64,000 bases of DNA from Batillaria attramentaria (Eukaryota; Mollusca; Gastropoda; Batillariidae): assembly GCA_018292915.2 (NCBI GenBank), contig JACVVK020000384.1:334001-398000 (forward strand), in the 5' to 3' direction. Of the stretch, positions 22,408-34,421 are shown one piece after another. The notes under the pieces are model-generated. The model made no database searches, had not been told where the DNA came from, and saw only the letters and a program-made list of their open reading frames with translations. Position 1 is the first letter of the stretch, and every line of letters begins with the position of its first letter. The position numbers were made by a program, and so were the translations under genes.

Positions 22408-23317
22408 CACACCGGTGACGCGGCTAAGCCGCGAATCCGACCGGCTGTCGATCGCAATGACTGTTTTAGGCCGGAAAAGCGCGACACGCATGCGGTGATG
22501 TGCAAGAATGCTGCCAGGAAAGCTAAGAACTGAAATGAATTTGATTATATTGTTATATGCACATATCAGTAAGACTTTCATCTTCCCACCCAAAGCGATT
22601 TTATATCGAAAATTTTATTCATGTAAGGACACGAGTCATATTTGTTCGACTGAAATGAGACTCGGGAGCTATTTTGCAGTTTAACACGAAGCTGACAAAA
22701 AAAAATACCACGTTAATTCCAGTAGTTTCAAAACAGACACGTATCCGTGATGTCTTTGTGACTTGCATGCCAATTGTTGTGACGTAGGATGCTTTAGTGT
22801 TTTCGCAATTTAAAAAAATATCCGAGCAGTGCGAAATCCTCGGCTAAGAACCGGCCAACCGTCTGTTTGATACAGGCTGGTTCTTAGCCGGGGCGAGTGC
22901 TGGTTCATAGCCACAAAATATTCACTACCAATTTTCTTTCTCGAACTGCGCGCGATCTAAGCCACAAATTGCACTAATTTTCTAGGTGTGGCCGCAAGAC
23001 ATATTATAAAACTGGGACGTTTTCATAAACGTGACTTTCCTTTCTGTAATTTTATATTATCGCGAAAGAAAGTGAATTTTCTACAGAAAACGAGACTAAA
23101 TTGCTTCCAACGTGAGTGTACGCGCAAGTAGCACCACAAAAACCACTTACGAGTTGAACAGAGACCTTCTGCGACAAGACAGGCCAACCTCAGATCGAGA
23201 CAAGCTTTCACAAGTACAGCGCAGATGATTTTCTGAGAGAAGTCGCGTGCGGCGAAGCAACGCTAGCGCTCAACGCCGCAAGCCGGTCAGAATCGGGATA
23301 GCCGCGTCACCGGTGTG
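22408..23317. mobile_element. 910-bp DNA transposon with TTGCT target duplication
   Basis: The ends are CACACCGGTGACGCGGCTA and its exact reverse complement; similarity continues imperfectly for about 20 bp more (ending GACCGGCT). TTGCT occurs at 22403-22407 and 23318-23322, and the host minisatellite unit contains it once, so this is a target duplication. No long frame inside, so non-autonomous. CAC ends with 5-bp duplications fit Transib-like elements; the family is not certain. Confidence 0.85.
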
Positions 23318-23680
23318 TTGCTGATTCCGCTAAAAGTGACATCAACTGCTTGGCGTCGTGACTGATTGTACATTGCTGATTCCGCTAAAAGTGACATCAA
23401 CTGCTTGGCGTCGTGACTGATTGTACATTGCTGATTCCGCTAAAAGTGACATCACCTGCTTGGCGTCGTGACTGATTGTACATTGCTGATTCCGCTAAAA
23501 GTGACATCAACTGCTGGGCGTCGTGCTTGATTGTAGGCCTGATTCCTAAAAGTGACATCAACTGCTGGGCGTCGTGCTTGATTGTACATTGCTGATTCCG
23601 CTAAAAGTGACATCAACTGCTGGGCGTCGTGCTTGATTGTACATTGCTGATTCCTAAAAGTGACATCGTTGGACACTGTA
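23318..23680. repeat. 52/55-bp minisatellite, right part
   Basis: Seven further units of the array at 22010, continuing in register after the 910-bp insertion. Some units carry GGCGTCGTGCTTGATTGTAGG as in the first unit of the left part. Confidence 0.9.
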
Positions 23681-23997
23681 CCCATCTTGATATTTGTATA
23701 TGTTGTATATAATTATTATCACATGGTTACCATGACTGTCATAAGGCACGTGACCTGTTTAAATGGAGGTCGGATGCTCTTCAAAGGACGGAAATAACTA
23801 AACCATGACCAAAGCTGACTGTATTCCAGTATAAAGTATTGAAAAACAAAACAAAACAAAAACCTTTTGTGTCCGCATCATGTTGGGACTCATCTCTCTA
23901 CCCGTCTGTCGGCATGTGTCTGTCTGTCCGTCTGTCTGTCTAACTATTTACGCATTCAGTATATACCCAAACATTCACCTGCCCTACCTCACTCCTC

Positions 23998-24030
<33 letters not shown>

Positions 24031-24056
24031 ACACACACACACAACCCACGCACACA

Positions 24057-24088
<32 letters not shown>

Positions 24089-24092
24089 ATGT
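23998..24092. repeat. Poly-C followed by (CA)n
   Basis: About 31 C, then alternating CA interrupted by CCCACG and GCGCGC. Confidence 0.9.
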
Positions 24093-24160
24093 CAGAAAAT
24101 GTGTGATGTTCACTGTTGAATTTATTCCTTGAAACACGATGCAGAGGAAGTGAGCTGCTA

Positions 24161-24520
24161 CCAAGTCCAGTATAGCCGAAGTTGTACAGGCCGACAGGTC
24201 ACCTATCAAGTCCACTGTAGCCAAAGTCGTACAGACCGACAGGTCATCTAACACGCCCACTATAGCCAAAGTTGTACAGACCGACAGGTCACCTAACAAG
24301 TCCACTGTAGCCAAAGTCGTACAGACCGACAGGTCATCTAACACGCCCACTATAGCCAAAGTTGTACAGACCGACAGGTCATCTAACACGCCCACTATAG
24401 CCAAAGTTGTACAGACCGACAGGTCATCTAACACGCCCACTATAGCCAAAGTTGTACAGACCGACACGTCATCTAACACGCCCACTATAGCTAAAGTTGT
24501 ACAGACCGACAGATCATGTA
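24161..24520. repeat. 45-bp minisatellite
   Basis: Eight units with ACAGRCCGAC recurring near 24186, 24231, 24276, 24321, 24366, 24411, 24456 and 24501. The period is a multiple of three and the minus strand stays open (15-residue repeat with VLDDLSVCTTLAIV), but nothing suggests translation. An AATAAA on the minus strand at 24121-24126 could end the eight-cysteine gene transcript, which would place this array in its 3' untranslated region. Confidence 0.85.
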
Positions 24521-25024
24521 GCTATATAGTATAATTATGACAACCATTCGTATTTGTATTGTATGTTTTTAGCTGACACTTGTCTTGTAAGTTTAAGAAT
24601 CGTTCTGTTTAGTGTACCGTGTTCCTTGTTCCACGTCGAACCTAAAAAAAATTTTTTTAAATCGGAAGTTTTTCATCAAATAATAAAGTTACATTGAATT
24701 GGATGGAATTGAAACCCACACAGAACACGTTCCCTGTCGTTTTAGACTGTCCACCACTCATCAGTGACAGTGGCCAGTAACACTTGACTGTAAGGATCAC
24801 TGACCGCCTCGGTAACGACAGTAGCTACAACGATTACACCAGCTAGAGCAAAGTAACACAGAACAGTAAGATCCGTGACTCCATGGACCTGAGTGACTGT
24901 ATGGACCTGACAACAGCTCGGACATAAAGAACAGGAACGATCATTCCCCTCGTGTTTAAGCCCTCATCAGCACCCGCGCCGTGTTTAACCCCTCACCGGC
25001 ACCGGCCGCGCCAGTAGATGACGG

Positions 25025-26416
25025 TTACATCGTAGTAACATCACCAGTTGTCATAGTAACATCAGTGGGAGGTGGCGTTTCTGTAGCATCAGTGAATGGG
25101 GGCGTTGTCATTGTACCGTCAGTTGTCGTAGTAGTGGTGGTGGTCGGGGTGGTGGTGGTGGTGGCCGGGGTGGTGGTGGCCGGGGTGGTGGTGGTGGTTG
25201 TGGTTGTGGTTGTGGCTGAAACAAACAAGAACGGCGTACATAAAGCACACACTGTGACGTCATGGGTACAGTCACAACAGCTGCAACATTGCAAATCTTT
25301 AGAGTCTACAAGTGGCTTTACGATGTCCCAGTGTCAGTGTCAGTGTCAGTGTTGGTATCAGTGTCAGTGTTGGTATCAGTGTCTGTCAGTTGCTCATCAA
25401 ACAACCTATAGCAGGAGCAGTGTCGGTGTCGGTGGCGGTGCCAGTGTCAGTGTTGGTATCAGTGTCAGTATCAGTATCAGTGTCAGTGTTGGTATAGCAG
25501 GAGCAGTGTCGGTGCCAGTGTCAGTGTTGATATTAGTGTCAGTATCAGTGTTCGTGTCAGTGTTGGTGTCTGTGGCGGTGCCAGTGTCAGTGTTGGTATC
25601 ACTGTCAGTGTCAGTGTCGGTGGCAGTGGCAGTGTCAGTGTTGGTGTCAGTTACAGTGTCAGTGGCAGTGCCAGTGTCAGTGTTGGTATCAGTGTCAGTG
25701 ACAGCGTCTGTGGCGGTGCCAGTGTCGGTGTTGGTATCAGTGTCAGTGTCAGTGTTGGTGTCAGTGACAGTGTCGGTGTCTGTGGCAGTGCCAGTGTCAG
25801 TGTTGGTATCGGTATCAGTGTCAGTGACAGTGTTAGAGTCAGTGCCAGTGTCGGTGGCAGTGTCAGTGTTGGTATCAGTGTCAGTGACAGTGTCGGTGCC
25901 AGTGCCAGTGTCAGTGTTGTTATCAGTGTCAATGCCAGTGTCGGTGTCTGTGGCGGTGCCAGTGTCGGTGTCGGTGCCAGTGTCAGTGTTGGTATCAGTG
26001 TCAGTATCAGTGTCGGTGACAGTGTTAGAGTCAGTGCCAGTGTCGGTGGCAGTGTCAGTGTTGGTATCAGTGCCAGTGTCAGTGTCAGTATCAGTGTCGG
26101 TGCCTGTGGCAGTGCCAGTGTTAGTGCCAGTGTCAGTGTCAGTGTTGGTATACGTGTTAGTGTCAGTTCCAGTGTCAGATCCAGTGCCGGTGCCATTGTC
26201 AGTGTCAGTGTCAGTGTGTTCCATTGTCAGTGTCAGTGTCAGTGTGTTGAAGGGATCGAGGCTTCATAGAAAAGATGAATGGTTAACCATAATTATAAAT
26301 GGCAGATGACTTACTTGTCTGTTTTTTCAGCAGCAATTTCTTGCAGATCTGGTTGAGATGATCGACCAGCGGACAGCCACTGCTACAACTGTAAGCGGAC
26401 TTCGCCTCGTTCCTGT

Positions 26417-26503
<87 letters not shown>

Positions 26504-26707
26504 CTTTGTGAAATTGACAGTTATGGGGAGTGCCAAAAAACAAAACAAAACAAAACAAAACAACAAAAAACGAACAACACCCCCCCCCCCCCCAAGAAAA
26601 ACAAACAACAACAAAACAACCAACCAAACAAACAACAACAAAACCAAAACAAAACAACGACAAACAACCAAACCAACAACAACAGCAGCTGAAGCAAATG
26701 CCACTGG

Positions 26708-26799
<92 letters not shown>

Positions 26800-26963
26800 T
26801 GGAGAGGTGGAGTGTTGCTTTATGAAAACAAACAGTATCAACATATCACCTGTGATAGTAACAGTATTTCCAGATGTGGTTCTTGAGGCGTTGTGGATAA
26901 ATCAGTCCGTACTTCCGACACACGTACTGCAGATGGAGCTTGATCGTCTGGAGCGACTGTTAC

Positions 26964-27047
<84 letters not shown>

Positions 27048-28064
27048 ACAGGAGTAAGAACACCATTGTGCCAAGCTATACTGACTTTGGGAGAAGTAAA
27101 GGTACTGACCTTGTCGTGACTTTGGCAGAAGTAAAGGTACTGACCTTGTCGTGACTTTGACGGGAGTGGGAACTGACCTTGCTGTGACTTTGGTAGAAGT
27201 AAAGGTACTGACCTTGCTGTGACTTTGGCATAAGTAAAGGTACTGACCTCGTCGTGACTTTGACGGGAGTGGGAACTGACCTTGCTGTGACTTTGGCAGA
27301 AGTAAACGTACTGACCTTGTCGTGACTTTGACGGGAGTGGGAACTGACCTTGCTGTGACTTTGGCAGAAGTAAACGTACTGACCTTGTGACTTTGGCAGA
27401 AGTAAAGGTACTGACCTTGCTGTGACTTTGGCATAAGTAAAGGTACTGACCTCGTCGTGACTTTGACGGGAGTGGGAACTGACCTTGCTGTGACTTTGGC
27501 AGGAGTAAACGTACTGACCTTGTCGTGACTATGACAGGGGTACTATAGGACTACAATACCAGGGTTCCCTGCCAAAAGGTACTATCGATACAGAAAGAAA
27601 GAAGAGAAACAGTACGTTCTGGCAGGAAACTCTCCATTATAGCACGCTCGTAACATACTACCACATGATGCCGACCTTGTCGTGACTTTGAAAGGGGTAG
27701 GTGCATCAACTGACCTTGTCGCGACTTTGACAGGAATAGGACCACCATATTGACGGGTTGACGTGCGGACAATGTCGCTTCAAGGACACGGCTGTTTTCC
27801 GCCAATACTCAGGGGAACCTGTCAATCAGAAGAAAGGTTTCATTCTTTCTTTAGTTTTTAAGTTGTTTCTCTATAGAGAAACAACTTTATGAGACGGGGC
27901 AGATTTTGCTACGCGCAGCAGCAAGTTTCAGTGATACAAAACAAGACTGTGACGTTTCTCCACACAATACTTACTTTCACGCACACAGTGACGTAACGAA
28001 ATCTGCGTCATAGACACCTTACGTGCACACTTTGCTGCTGCGTTCTTTTTGGCGGGAATGACGT

Positions 28065-28118
<54 letters not shown>

Positions 28119-29066
28119 ACGGATGTAATGATGGCTATCTCCTAAACCACCTCGTTGGAGGCCTTTTTACTTTGAGATAAAATGGGAATTCACCTTCTCC
28201 AGACCTACCTTTCACGATTTTTAGCCTACTGCATTTTCAAAAGAGTTATCGCCGATTTTTAAAAATCGGTCATGATACGAATTTTTTCGAAAAAAATGTT
28301 CAAATGGCTTCATTTTCTGAAATTGGGAAGATTATCCAATTATACTGCCTGTTTTCGTAGCACAGCTATGTAGCTCTGACAGGTTTTGTGTAAGAAAAAT
28401 ATTTCCGAGGTAGGGGTGGTTTGCATATAAGGCCAAATATCTATGAAAAGACTCCTTCGAATTACTCATCATTCCGGTATTTTTGTCACTTGTGCCAACT
28501 GCACATATGACATGAACTGCTGCACTATTATAGCTTTAGTATTAAGAATAGCAGAGCTTTTAGATAAACACATTTTTCACGTTTCTGCGAGAAGCGCCGG
28601 TCAAAAAAGTTCCAATTTTGCAATTTCGTAAGTACAAACCAAGGCACTTAAGTCCACGTTTCATCAGCTCTCTAGATCTTCCAGATTTTATGTCAAAATT
28701 AATTCAGTCACGGAAGTCACAAAAGCAACAAGGAAATCACAAGATATGTAGAAGTATCATCTGTCAGACGAGCAGCGTGAGGCTGACGTCAAATGTTTGG
28801 TTCACAGACAAAATCTGCAAGTATCGCCACTGCTTCCGACATTTCATCAGCCCTCTAGATCTTCCAGATTTCATGTGAAAAATAATTCAGTCGGAAAAGT
28901 CACAAAGCCAACAGGGAAATCACAAGACATGAACAAGCATCCTCAGACGATCTCAGTGCTAGAGGCTGACGTCGAAAGTTTACTTCACGGAATTGACGTC
29001 ATCTCTCTCTCTCTGTACGACGACCTGCCTGAGGCTGACGTCAAATGTTTAGATCACGGAACTGAC

Positions 29067-29102
<36 letters not shown>

Positions 29103-29685
29103 GGAGCCAGGGTGGCCGAATGGTAGAGCGTTGGACTTTCAATGCTTGGGCCGAGAGTTCGAATCCTGGCCGCTGGGGCCAAATATTTGTGCTGGCCTTT
29201 TTCTCGTTGCCCCGTCTTTGATATCACCCTTATGTGGGGGAAAAGGACGTTAATCTCCTAAACACCCACCCACCCACCCACCCTCTCTCTCTGCCTCTCT
29301 CTCTCTCCCTCCCTTCTTCCCCCACCCGGCCCCACCCCCAGTCACGTGGCTAATCGGTCGAGGTCGTAGAGGATCTAGTGTCATTGGTAGAACTTGGAGA
29401 GGGGAGAACCGGCAACAATAACTACAAAGACAAAATAAAACTGATGAAGTTTGGAGAAACAACTTTGTAGGACGGGGCCGTTCCTCCTTGTTAAAATTGT
29501 AATAGTTGAAATAATTGGGTTAGCAACAGTTTTACCTATCCTGCACCAATAACAGTACAGACGATTGTGATACAATGTGCACGAGAGAGAGAGATAAAAT
29601 GAAATGAAATGAAATGAAACTTTATTTGTCAACGGTAAAAGACATTGGTCCAGTGGTCCAGTTTTCATTCTTGCCGTTGTTAAAG

Positions 29686-29734
<49 letters not shown>

Positions 29735-29737
29735 GTG

Positions 29738-29809
<72 letters not shown>

Positions 29810-29853
29810 TCTATCTACGTCCGCTCATAGATACGACATACAAAAGGATATAG

Positions 29854-29909
<56 letters not shown>

Positions 29910-30041
29910 AAGTCACATACCGTCATAGTTGGCGTAAGTATAAACTCGCGGCTTTTTCCAACAATAGTGACCAAAGGTGGCATCGGAAGGTCCGATCTTG
30001 ACCAGTAGAGCGGCCAGAAGAAACCACGTGATGATTGCCAT
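25025..30041 (-). CDS. Unrecognised secreted eight-cysteine protein with Thr-rich tail (paralogue A), complete, 5 exons
   Basis: Exons in transcript order: 29921-30041, 27715-27818, 26850-26956, 26315-26412, 25025-25215. Phases run 1, 0, 2, 1 and the sum is 621 nt or 206 residues. The start ATG has a strong ACCATGG context. Residues 1-20 (MAIITWFLLAALLVKIG...) are a signal peptide. Cysteines fall at 27, 57, 70, 88, 107, 120, 124 and 134, enough for four disulfides; recognisable stretches are HYCWKKPRVYTY, KRHCPHVNPSIWW, YVCRKYGLIYP and GCPLVDHLNQICKK. From residue 143 the chain is almost pure threonine with some Pro and Ala, a mucin-like region likely to be O-glycosylated, ending GDVTTM. I know no family with this pattern. 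A partial paralogue lies at 34744-38094. Secretion and disulfides are inference from sequence. Confidence 0.8.
25323..26252. repeat. (GTGTCA)n-type hexanucleotide array, about 930 bp
   Basis: Variants GTGTCA, GTGTCG, GTGCCA, GTATCA, GTGTTG and GTGGCG in irregular order, in intron 4 of paralogue A and starting about 107 bp beyond its last exon's acceptor. It leaves long open frames on both strands (Val/Ser on plus, Thr/Asp or Thr/Leu on minus) as a by-product of the 6-bp period. Confidence 0.95.
26421..26498. repeat. (CA)n microsatellite at the exon 4 acceptor of paralogue A
   Basis: About 78 bp of CA. On the gene strand it reads (GT)n, TTTTACAG, then exon 4, only 6 bp separating the repeat from the acceptor AG. 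Confidence 0.9.
26711..26798. repeat. (GT)n microsatellite
   Basis: About 88 bp of GT within intron 3 of paralogue A, near the exon 3 donor side. With the CA tract at 26421 it forms an inverted pair about 210 bp apart that could fold the intron. Confidence 0.9.
26963..27044. repeat. (CA)n microsatellite at the exon 3 acceptor of paralogue A
   Basis: About 80 bp of CA. On the gene strand (GT)n is followed by TGTAACAG and exon 3; the repeat ends about 5 bp from the acceptor AG. Confidence 0.9.
27087..27530 (-). repeat. 33-36 bp minisatellite containing copies of the exon 2 5' splice site
   Basis: Thirteen units, with CTGACC recurring near 27105, 27140, 27173, 27209, 27243, 27276, 27311, 27344, 27379, 27410, 27445, 27479 and 27513, plus one isolated unit near 27673. 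On the gene strand each unit reads like CAAAGTCACGACAAG followed by GTCAGT. The true exon 2 end and donor of paralogue A (27715) reads CAAAGTCGCGACAAG, then GTCAGT. All lie in intron 2. Confidence 0.9.
27830..28440. other. Intron 1 of paralogue A: (GT)n and a dispersed repeat word
   Basis: Contains (GT)n at 28068-28117. The phrase GAGAAACAACTTTATGAGAC (near 27872) recurs with small changes near 29454, also in this intron, so both may be ends of related repeats. Confidence 0.4.
28640..29060. repeat. Tandem duplication of about 183 bp plus a partial third unit
   Basis: Blocks TCTAGATCTTCCAGATT, AATTCAGTC, GGAAATCACAAGA and GAGGCTGACGTC recur near 28670 and 28853. The GAGGCTGACGTC block recurs again near 29032. 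Confidence 0.8.
29101..29283 (+). repeat. SINE, family 1
   Basis: GGGGAGCCAGGGTGGCCGAA start, GAGTTCGAATCC B-box, CCAAATATTTGTGCTGGCC, GATATCACC, ending in ACCC repeats. It lies in intron 1 of paralogue A directly after a (CT)n run (29068-29100). Confidence 0.85.
29686..29907. repeat. (CA)n and (GA)n microsatellites near exon 1 of paralogue A
   Basis: CA tracts at 29686-29806, split by CACCGTGAAACAC, and a GA tract at 29855-29907. The GA tract ends about 12 bp inside the exon 1 donor, so the intron begins GTATGTGACTTGTT followed by (CT)n on the gene strand. Confidence 0.9.
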
Positions 30042-30111
30042 GGTTACGTCTCTGCTGTTCTACCTGTACCTGTACCTATTATTCAATTTCCATCGTGAAA
30101 ATCTCTCTTCG

Positions 30112-30160
30112 AACAAACAAACAAACAAACAAACAAACAAACAAACAAACAAACAAACAA
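30112..30160. repeat. (AAAC)n microsatellite upstream of paralogue A
   Basis: About 12 copies of CAAA, some 70 bp upstream of the start codon of paralogue A on its coding strand, where it reads (GTTT)n. Transcription start not identified. Confidence 0.85.
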
Positions 30161-30379
30161 AAGAAGAATAAAAAAGCGACAAATCCGATTTTCCTTCCCA
30201 GTTTTCTCCTTCCAAAATTTCCAGATTCTATGTGATATTCTTCTGATATCCTATTTTTCCTGTATTTTCTGTTTTTATTTTTACCAATTCAGAATGCAGG
30301 GACTGTTGCTGTTAGACTCACATTCAGTTCTATTGTTTTGGTGAAAGTCTGCAATCTTTGCAAAACCATGTCTTTACAA

Positions 30380-30930
30380 AGTGAGAATTATGAAAACACA
30401 ATTAAAATAGTACATGTGTTATAAAACGTTATGTTTTGCTAACCTACGAATTATGAAACATAATTACTATTATTTTTTTCTTAAAGTAGGAATTATGAAA
30501 TATTATATTTTAACAATGAGAATAATGAAACATTATCCTTTTTTAAAAGCAGAAATTATGTTGTTTTTTAACGTAAGAATTATGAGACCTTATGTTTTTC
30601 TTACAGTACATCTTACGAAACTTGTTGTTTAAACGGAAGAATCATAATCCATTACGTTTTCCTTAATAATACTTTGTTGGTTTTTTTTTGTCTAAAGTAC
30701 GAATTAAAAAAACAAACTCGTAAGAATCATCAAACATTTACGAAGAATTACGAAACTTTAAAAAAAAAGTAAGAATTATGAAACTTTGTGTTTTTTTTTT
30801 TCCAAAGATCGGAGGAATTTTGACACACATTACATGTTTACTTTAAAGTAAGAATTTTTTATGCAAAACTTATGAAACAAGTTATGAAACAAGTTATGAA
30901 ACAAGTTATGAAACAAGTTATGAAACAAGT
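30380..30930. repeat. Degenerate repeat of TAAGAATTATGAAAC units
   Basis: About a dozen diverged copies of (G)TAAGAATTATGAAAC with T-rich spacers, 35-55 bp apart, ending in five perfect 12-bp copies of ACAAGTTATGAA (30870-30930). It lies upstream of paralogue A. Confidence 0.75.
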
Positions 30931-31249
30931 TCTTCTCACACGGCTCTGAAGATGTGGTTCCACACACAACTCGCCACGCACACGCACACGGCGCCACTCC
31001 GTGCAGACGTCAGGAACACCGCGATATAAATACCCCTAGACCAGGGCAGGAGGGTGGTTTGACACGAAACAGAACAATGGGCGATAACAGGGTAACTGGA
31101 TGGGGCCGCATAATGTTTCTTACACTGATGGTCAATTACAGCTTGGAATAGAAACCGAAACAGAAACATAAACGATTATAGACATGTCATGCTTGCAACC
31201 CAGAGACACGTATAACATGACAGTCTCTGGGTTGAGACTGCGGTACTGA

Positions 31250-32620
31250 GTGTCTTAGACAGTCTGCTGGGCCGTGCTGGCTAGTTCAGACGAGAGACTT
31301 GTGTCACTAATGGCACTGCTCCATCTCAGCGCTGCCTTTGACACGCTCGACCACTCTATTCTTCTAAAGCGACTAGAAGCGACTTTCGGTGTCAGAGGAC
31401 TTGTCCTCGAGTGGTTTCAATCGTACGTTCATGAGCGTTGTTGGTTTGTCCTTGTTGACGGCGTTCCATCAGCCCAGCCTGGTGGTAATTCTCTGTCTGC
31501 AGCAGCCCCGCTTACATACGGAGTACCACAGGGTTCCGTCCTAGGACCGGTCCTCTTTACTTTGTACTCGCAGCCACTGTCCGACGTCATCGCTTCGCAT
31601 GGTTGTAACTTTCACAAGTACGCCGATGACACCGAACTGTCTCAGAGTGGACCAGCTGATGAATTTCCATCCATCCAGTTAGGCATTGAAAAGTCCATAC
31701 GAGACATTCTGTCGTGGATGAATAGCAACAAGCTGTTACTGAACACTGATAAAACAGAAGTCCTGCCCATTGGCTCGTCTGCTCGCCTACGGCTAGTAGA
31801 GAGCGAATGCGAGGACATTGGTGGTCATATGGTTCCCTTTCATAAGTCCGTCCAATACCTAGGCGTAACCATCGACCAGACACTGTCCATGCACGTACAA
31901 ATCGGAAAAACATGTCAAGCTTGTTTCCTGCAACTGAGGCGTATCGCTTCCATACGTTCTTGTCTCTCAGACACTACTTGCGCCAAGCTAGTCACAGCGT
32001 TCGTAACTTCCCACCTAGACTATTGTACAGTAATTCGGTTCTTGCTGGCCTTCCCGCGGAACAGATCGCGCGCCTGCAAAGAGTACAAAACAGTGCTGCC
32101 CGTCTGGTGCTGAGGAAAGGCACGCGAGACCACATCACACCGCTCTTGAAATCACTGCACTGGCTGCCAGTCAGTTTCCGCATTAAATACAAGTTGGCAG
32201 TTCTAGCCTACCGTCATTTCGATTATACTCTCCCGCCTTATCTGTCTGCCTCACTCTGCACCTACATTCCGTCCCGTATCCTCCGCTCATCTCATGACAA
32301 GCTACTCAAAATCCCTAAGATAAACCTGAAAACTTATGGTGAACGATGTTTCCGTTTCGCCACCCCTACAGTCTGGAACTCTCTGCCTATGGGGCTGAGA
32401 CAACCACCATCTTTATCAGCTTTTAGATCTGCACTGAAAACGCACCTATTTCAACAGGCTTTCAACTGATGTGTCTTTGTATTGTGTGATGTGTAAGATG
32501 TATTGATTGACGTGTTTGTCTGTATAGTGCGAATGTGTATGAGTGACGTGTGTTAGCGCAATGAGTCACTGTGTCTGAGAAGTGCGCTGTATAAATGAAA
32601 TTTATTATTTATTATTATTA
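31250..32620 (+). mobile_element. Non-LTR retrotransposon, 5'-truncated, reverse transcriptase with one frameshift
   Basis: The reverse transcriptase domain starts mid-domain (LSAAFDTLDHSILLKRL), continues YGVPQGSVLGP and the catalytic FHKYADDTELSQ, then LLLNTDKTEV and VQYLGVTIDQTLS, to LDYC at 32026. Five extra bases (32027-32031) shift the frame, after which NSVLAGLPAEQIARLQRVQN and HWLPVSFRIKYKLAVLAY follow to a TGA at 32467-32469. A short 3' region ends GCGCTGTATAAATGAAATTT and (ATT)n, typical of CR1/L2/Jockey-type elements. The element can no longer make an intact enzyme. Confidence 0.9.
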
Positions 32621-32699
32621 TTAACATGTATGATGTACGCCTGATGCTGTAACCCGACAAACACTCAACCTTACAGCATTGTAACTCTAGATCTCGTCA

Positions 32700-33645
32700 T
32701 GTTTTACTTATGTTTCTTCAGGTTCCTGCTTGATGTCCCGTCATCCACATATAGTGGCCAGGGGGCACAACTCGGTCATTGAGCCAGTCTGATGCCCCGC
32801 CATCCACATATAGTGGCCAGGGGGCACAACTCGGTCATTGAGCCAGTTAGACTCCAGAGTGCAGTCCCTTTTCGGCGGGGCGTGAAAATGTGACTGCTTA
32901 CACCCAGCGCCATTTTCAAAAATGGCGAAATTTTTTTAGAAAAGCGAAGACTTGTGTGTCATATGAATCGATTTGAAACGAAGTCTTGAATATCCGACCA
33001 CTTTTGGTTTGGGCAAAATCTTTGCCAGCGGACAATTATTGTTGCGATTTGATGGCACTGTTTACGTGGTACACTGATCCAACAGGATGTGAGTAAACGG
33101 CAAGGGGGTTGCACTCTGACAGGCCAAGGTGTTGCACTCTGCAGGCAAGTATTATTGCACGGTGCAGACGATCACGTACCTGCCTTGTGGTGGAATAAGA
33201 GACGATTACAAAAGCATACACACCCGTGCTCTAAGACTGAATGTAATAATAGGTTTGTCCATTCAGACAGAGACATGTTATGTATGTCTCTGATTCAGAA
33301 ACACGCCTACTTTCACTCTGAAGACAGCCTGCCATCACTTGCGCCATTGAGGATCCCTCTGGGTTCAAAGCTGGTCAAGGATGACATAGTGCGCGACCTT
33401 GTGTTTGAGAGCACCGAGACAATTTAGGCCCGTCACGGTAGCGCAGTGAGCGCCATTTCCCCACTGTGCACAGAGGTACTTTCCACTGAAAGACTCTGTG
33501 CCCCAGAGAGTGTGAGCCAGTCTGATGCCCCGTCATCCACATATAGTGGCCAGGGGGCACAACTCGGTCACTGAGCCAGTCTCATGCCCCGTCATCCACA
33601 TATAGTGGCCAGGGGACACAACTCGGCCATTCATTCAGTCAGAAT
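32700..33645. repeat. 59-bp minisatellite in two parts with unrelated DNA between
   Basis: Units containing CCGTCATCCACATATAGTGG and GGGGGCACAACTCGG occur at about 32735-32850 (two units) and 33515-33640 (two units). About 660 bp separates them; I found no convincing inverted ends there, and no coding exon. Confidence 0.8.
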
Positions 33646-33649
33646 GACA

Positions 33650-34298
33650 AGGTTTACAGACACTGTCGAAAGGTAATCATTCATTAGTTACTCTAGTTAC
33701 CTTTTTGTTAGCTTGTTTGTTTGTGTGTACAATTTGTGCAGTGTCAGTTTTCGTCGCTTTTTCGCGGCGTTGCAATGTCAGATTCGCACGGTGTCTGAAC
33801 CCAAAACATCAGTATGCCGGCGTCTTGAACACCGTTCCTACAACACTGTCACATCGTCCACTATTCCTTACACTGAACGCTGAGCACTGACTGAACACTG
33901 CTCACTTGGAGTCATTCTGTAAACAATGTCACAGTAGCGAGTGACCTGGCGGCGGCCATACTGTCGCGCGACAAAAATAACATTGTCATAGCACTGAGTC
34001 ACAATGTCAAGTCTTTGAAACAGTTCAAAATAAATGTGTGTTTTAATTTGATTTCGCGTTATTATTGCAGATGTCAAAAATATTAATGACCCTTTTATGT
34101 TTGACAGTAAGTGACTGTCCGCCCGCCAACCTCACGCGTGGAACGAAGCAAGGGGCAGCACAAATCTCCCTCCTGCAGACACAGTTGTCTCCCCTCCCCG
34201 TGTGGTCGTCTATAATGGCCAAAAAATGATGTTTGTGTCACTTTATTCTCATAGTTTTGTTTGCCACGTCGTCAAACGTAAGGACATGTATAGGTACG

Positions 34299-34349
<51 letters not shown>

Positions 34350-34387
34350 GTGACACACACACTCACACACCGTGACACACACACCGT

Positions 34388-34421
<34 letters not shown>

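Noticed and set aside
24161..24485. 15-residue repeat protein (VLDDLSVCTTLAIV) on the minus strand
   Set aside because: 45-bp minisatellite; the frame runs straight into poly-C and CA microsatellites with no start or splice support.
24981..26309. 442-codon plus-strand frame of Val/Ser repeats and matching Thr/Asp frames on the minus strand
   Set aside because: All are by-products of the hexanucleotide array; the composition changes wholly with frame and the array lies inside an intron of paralogue A.
26521..26844. His/Thr, Cys/Val and Lys/Asn/Gln frames over CA, GT and A-rich tracts (also at 11.9, 20.9, 29.7, 34.3 and 38.1 kb)
   Set aside because: Microsatellite translation artefacts.
31587..31913. 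Minus-strand frame within the reverse transcriptase
   Set aside because: Shadow of the real plus-strand domain, which shows the conserved motifs.
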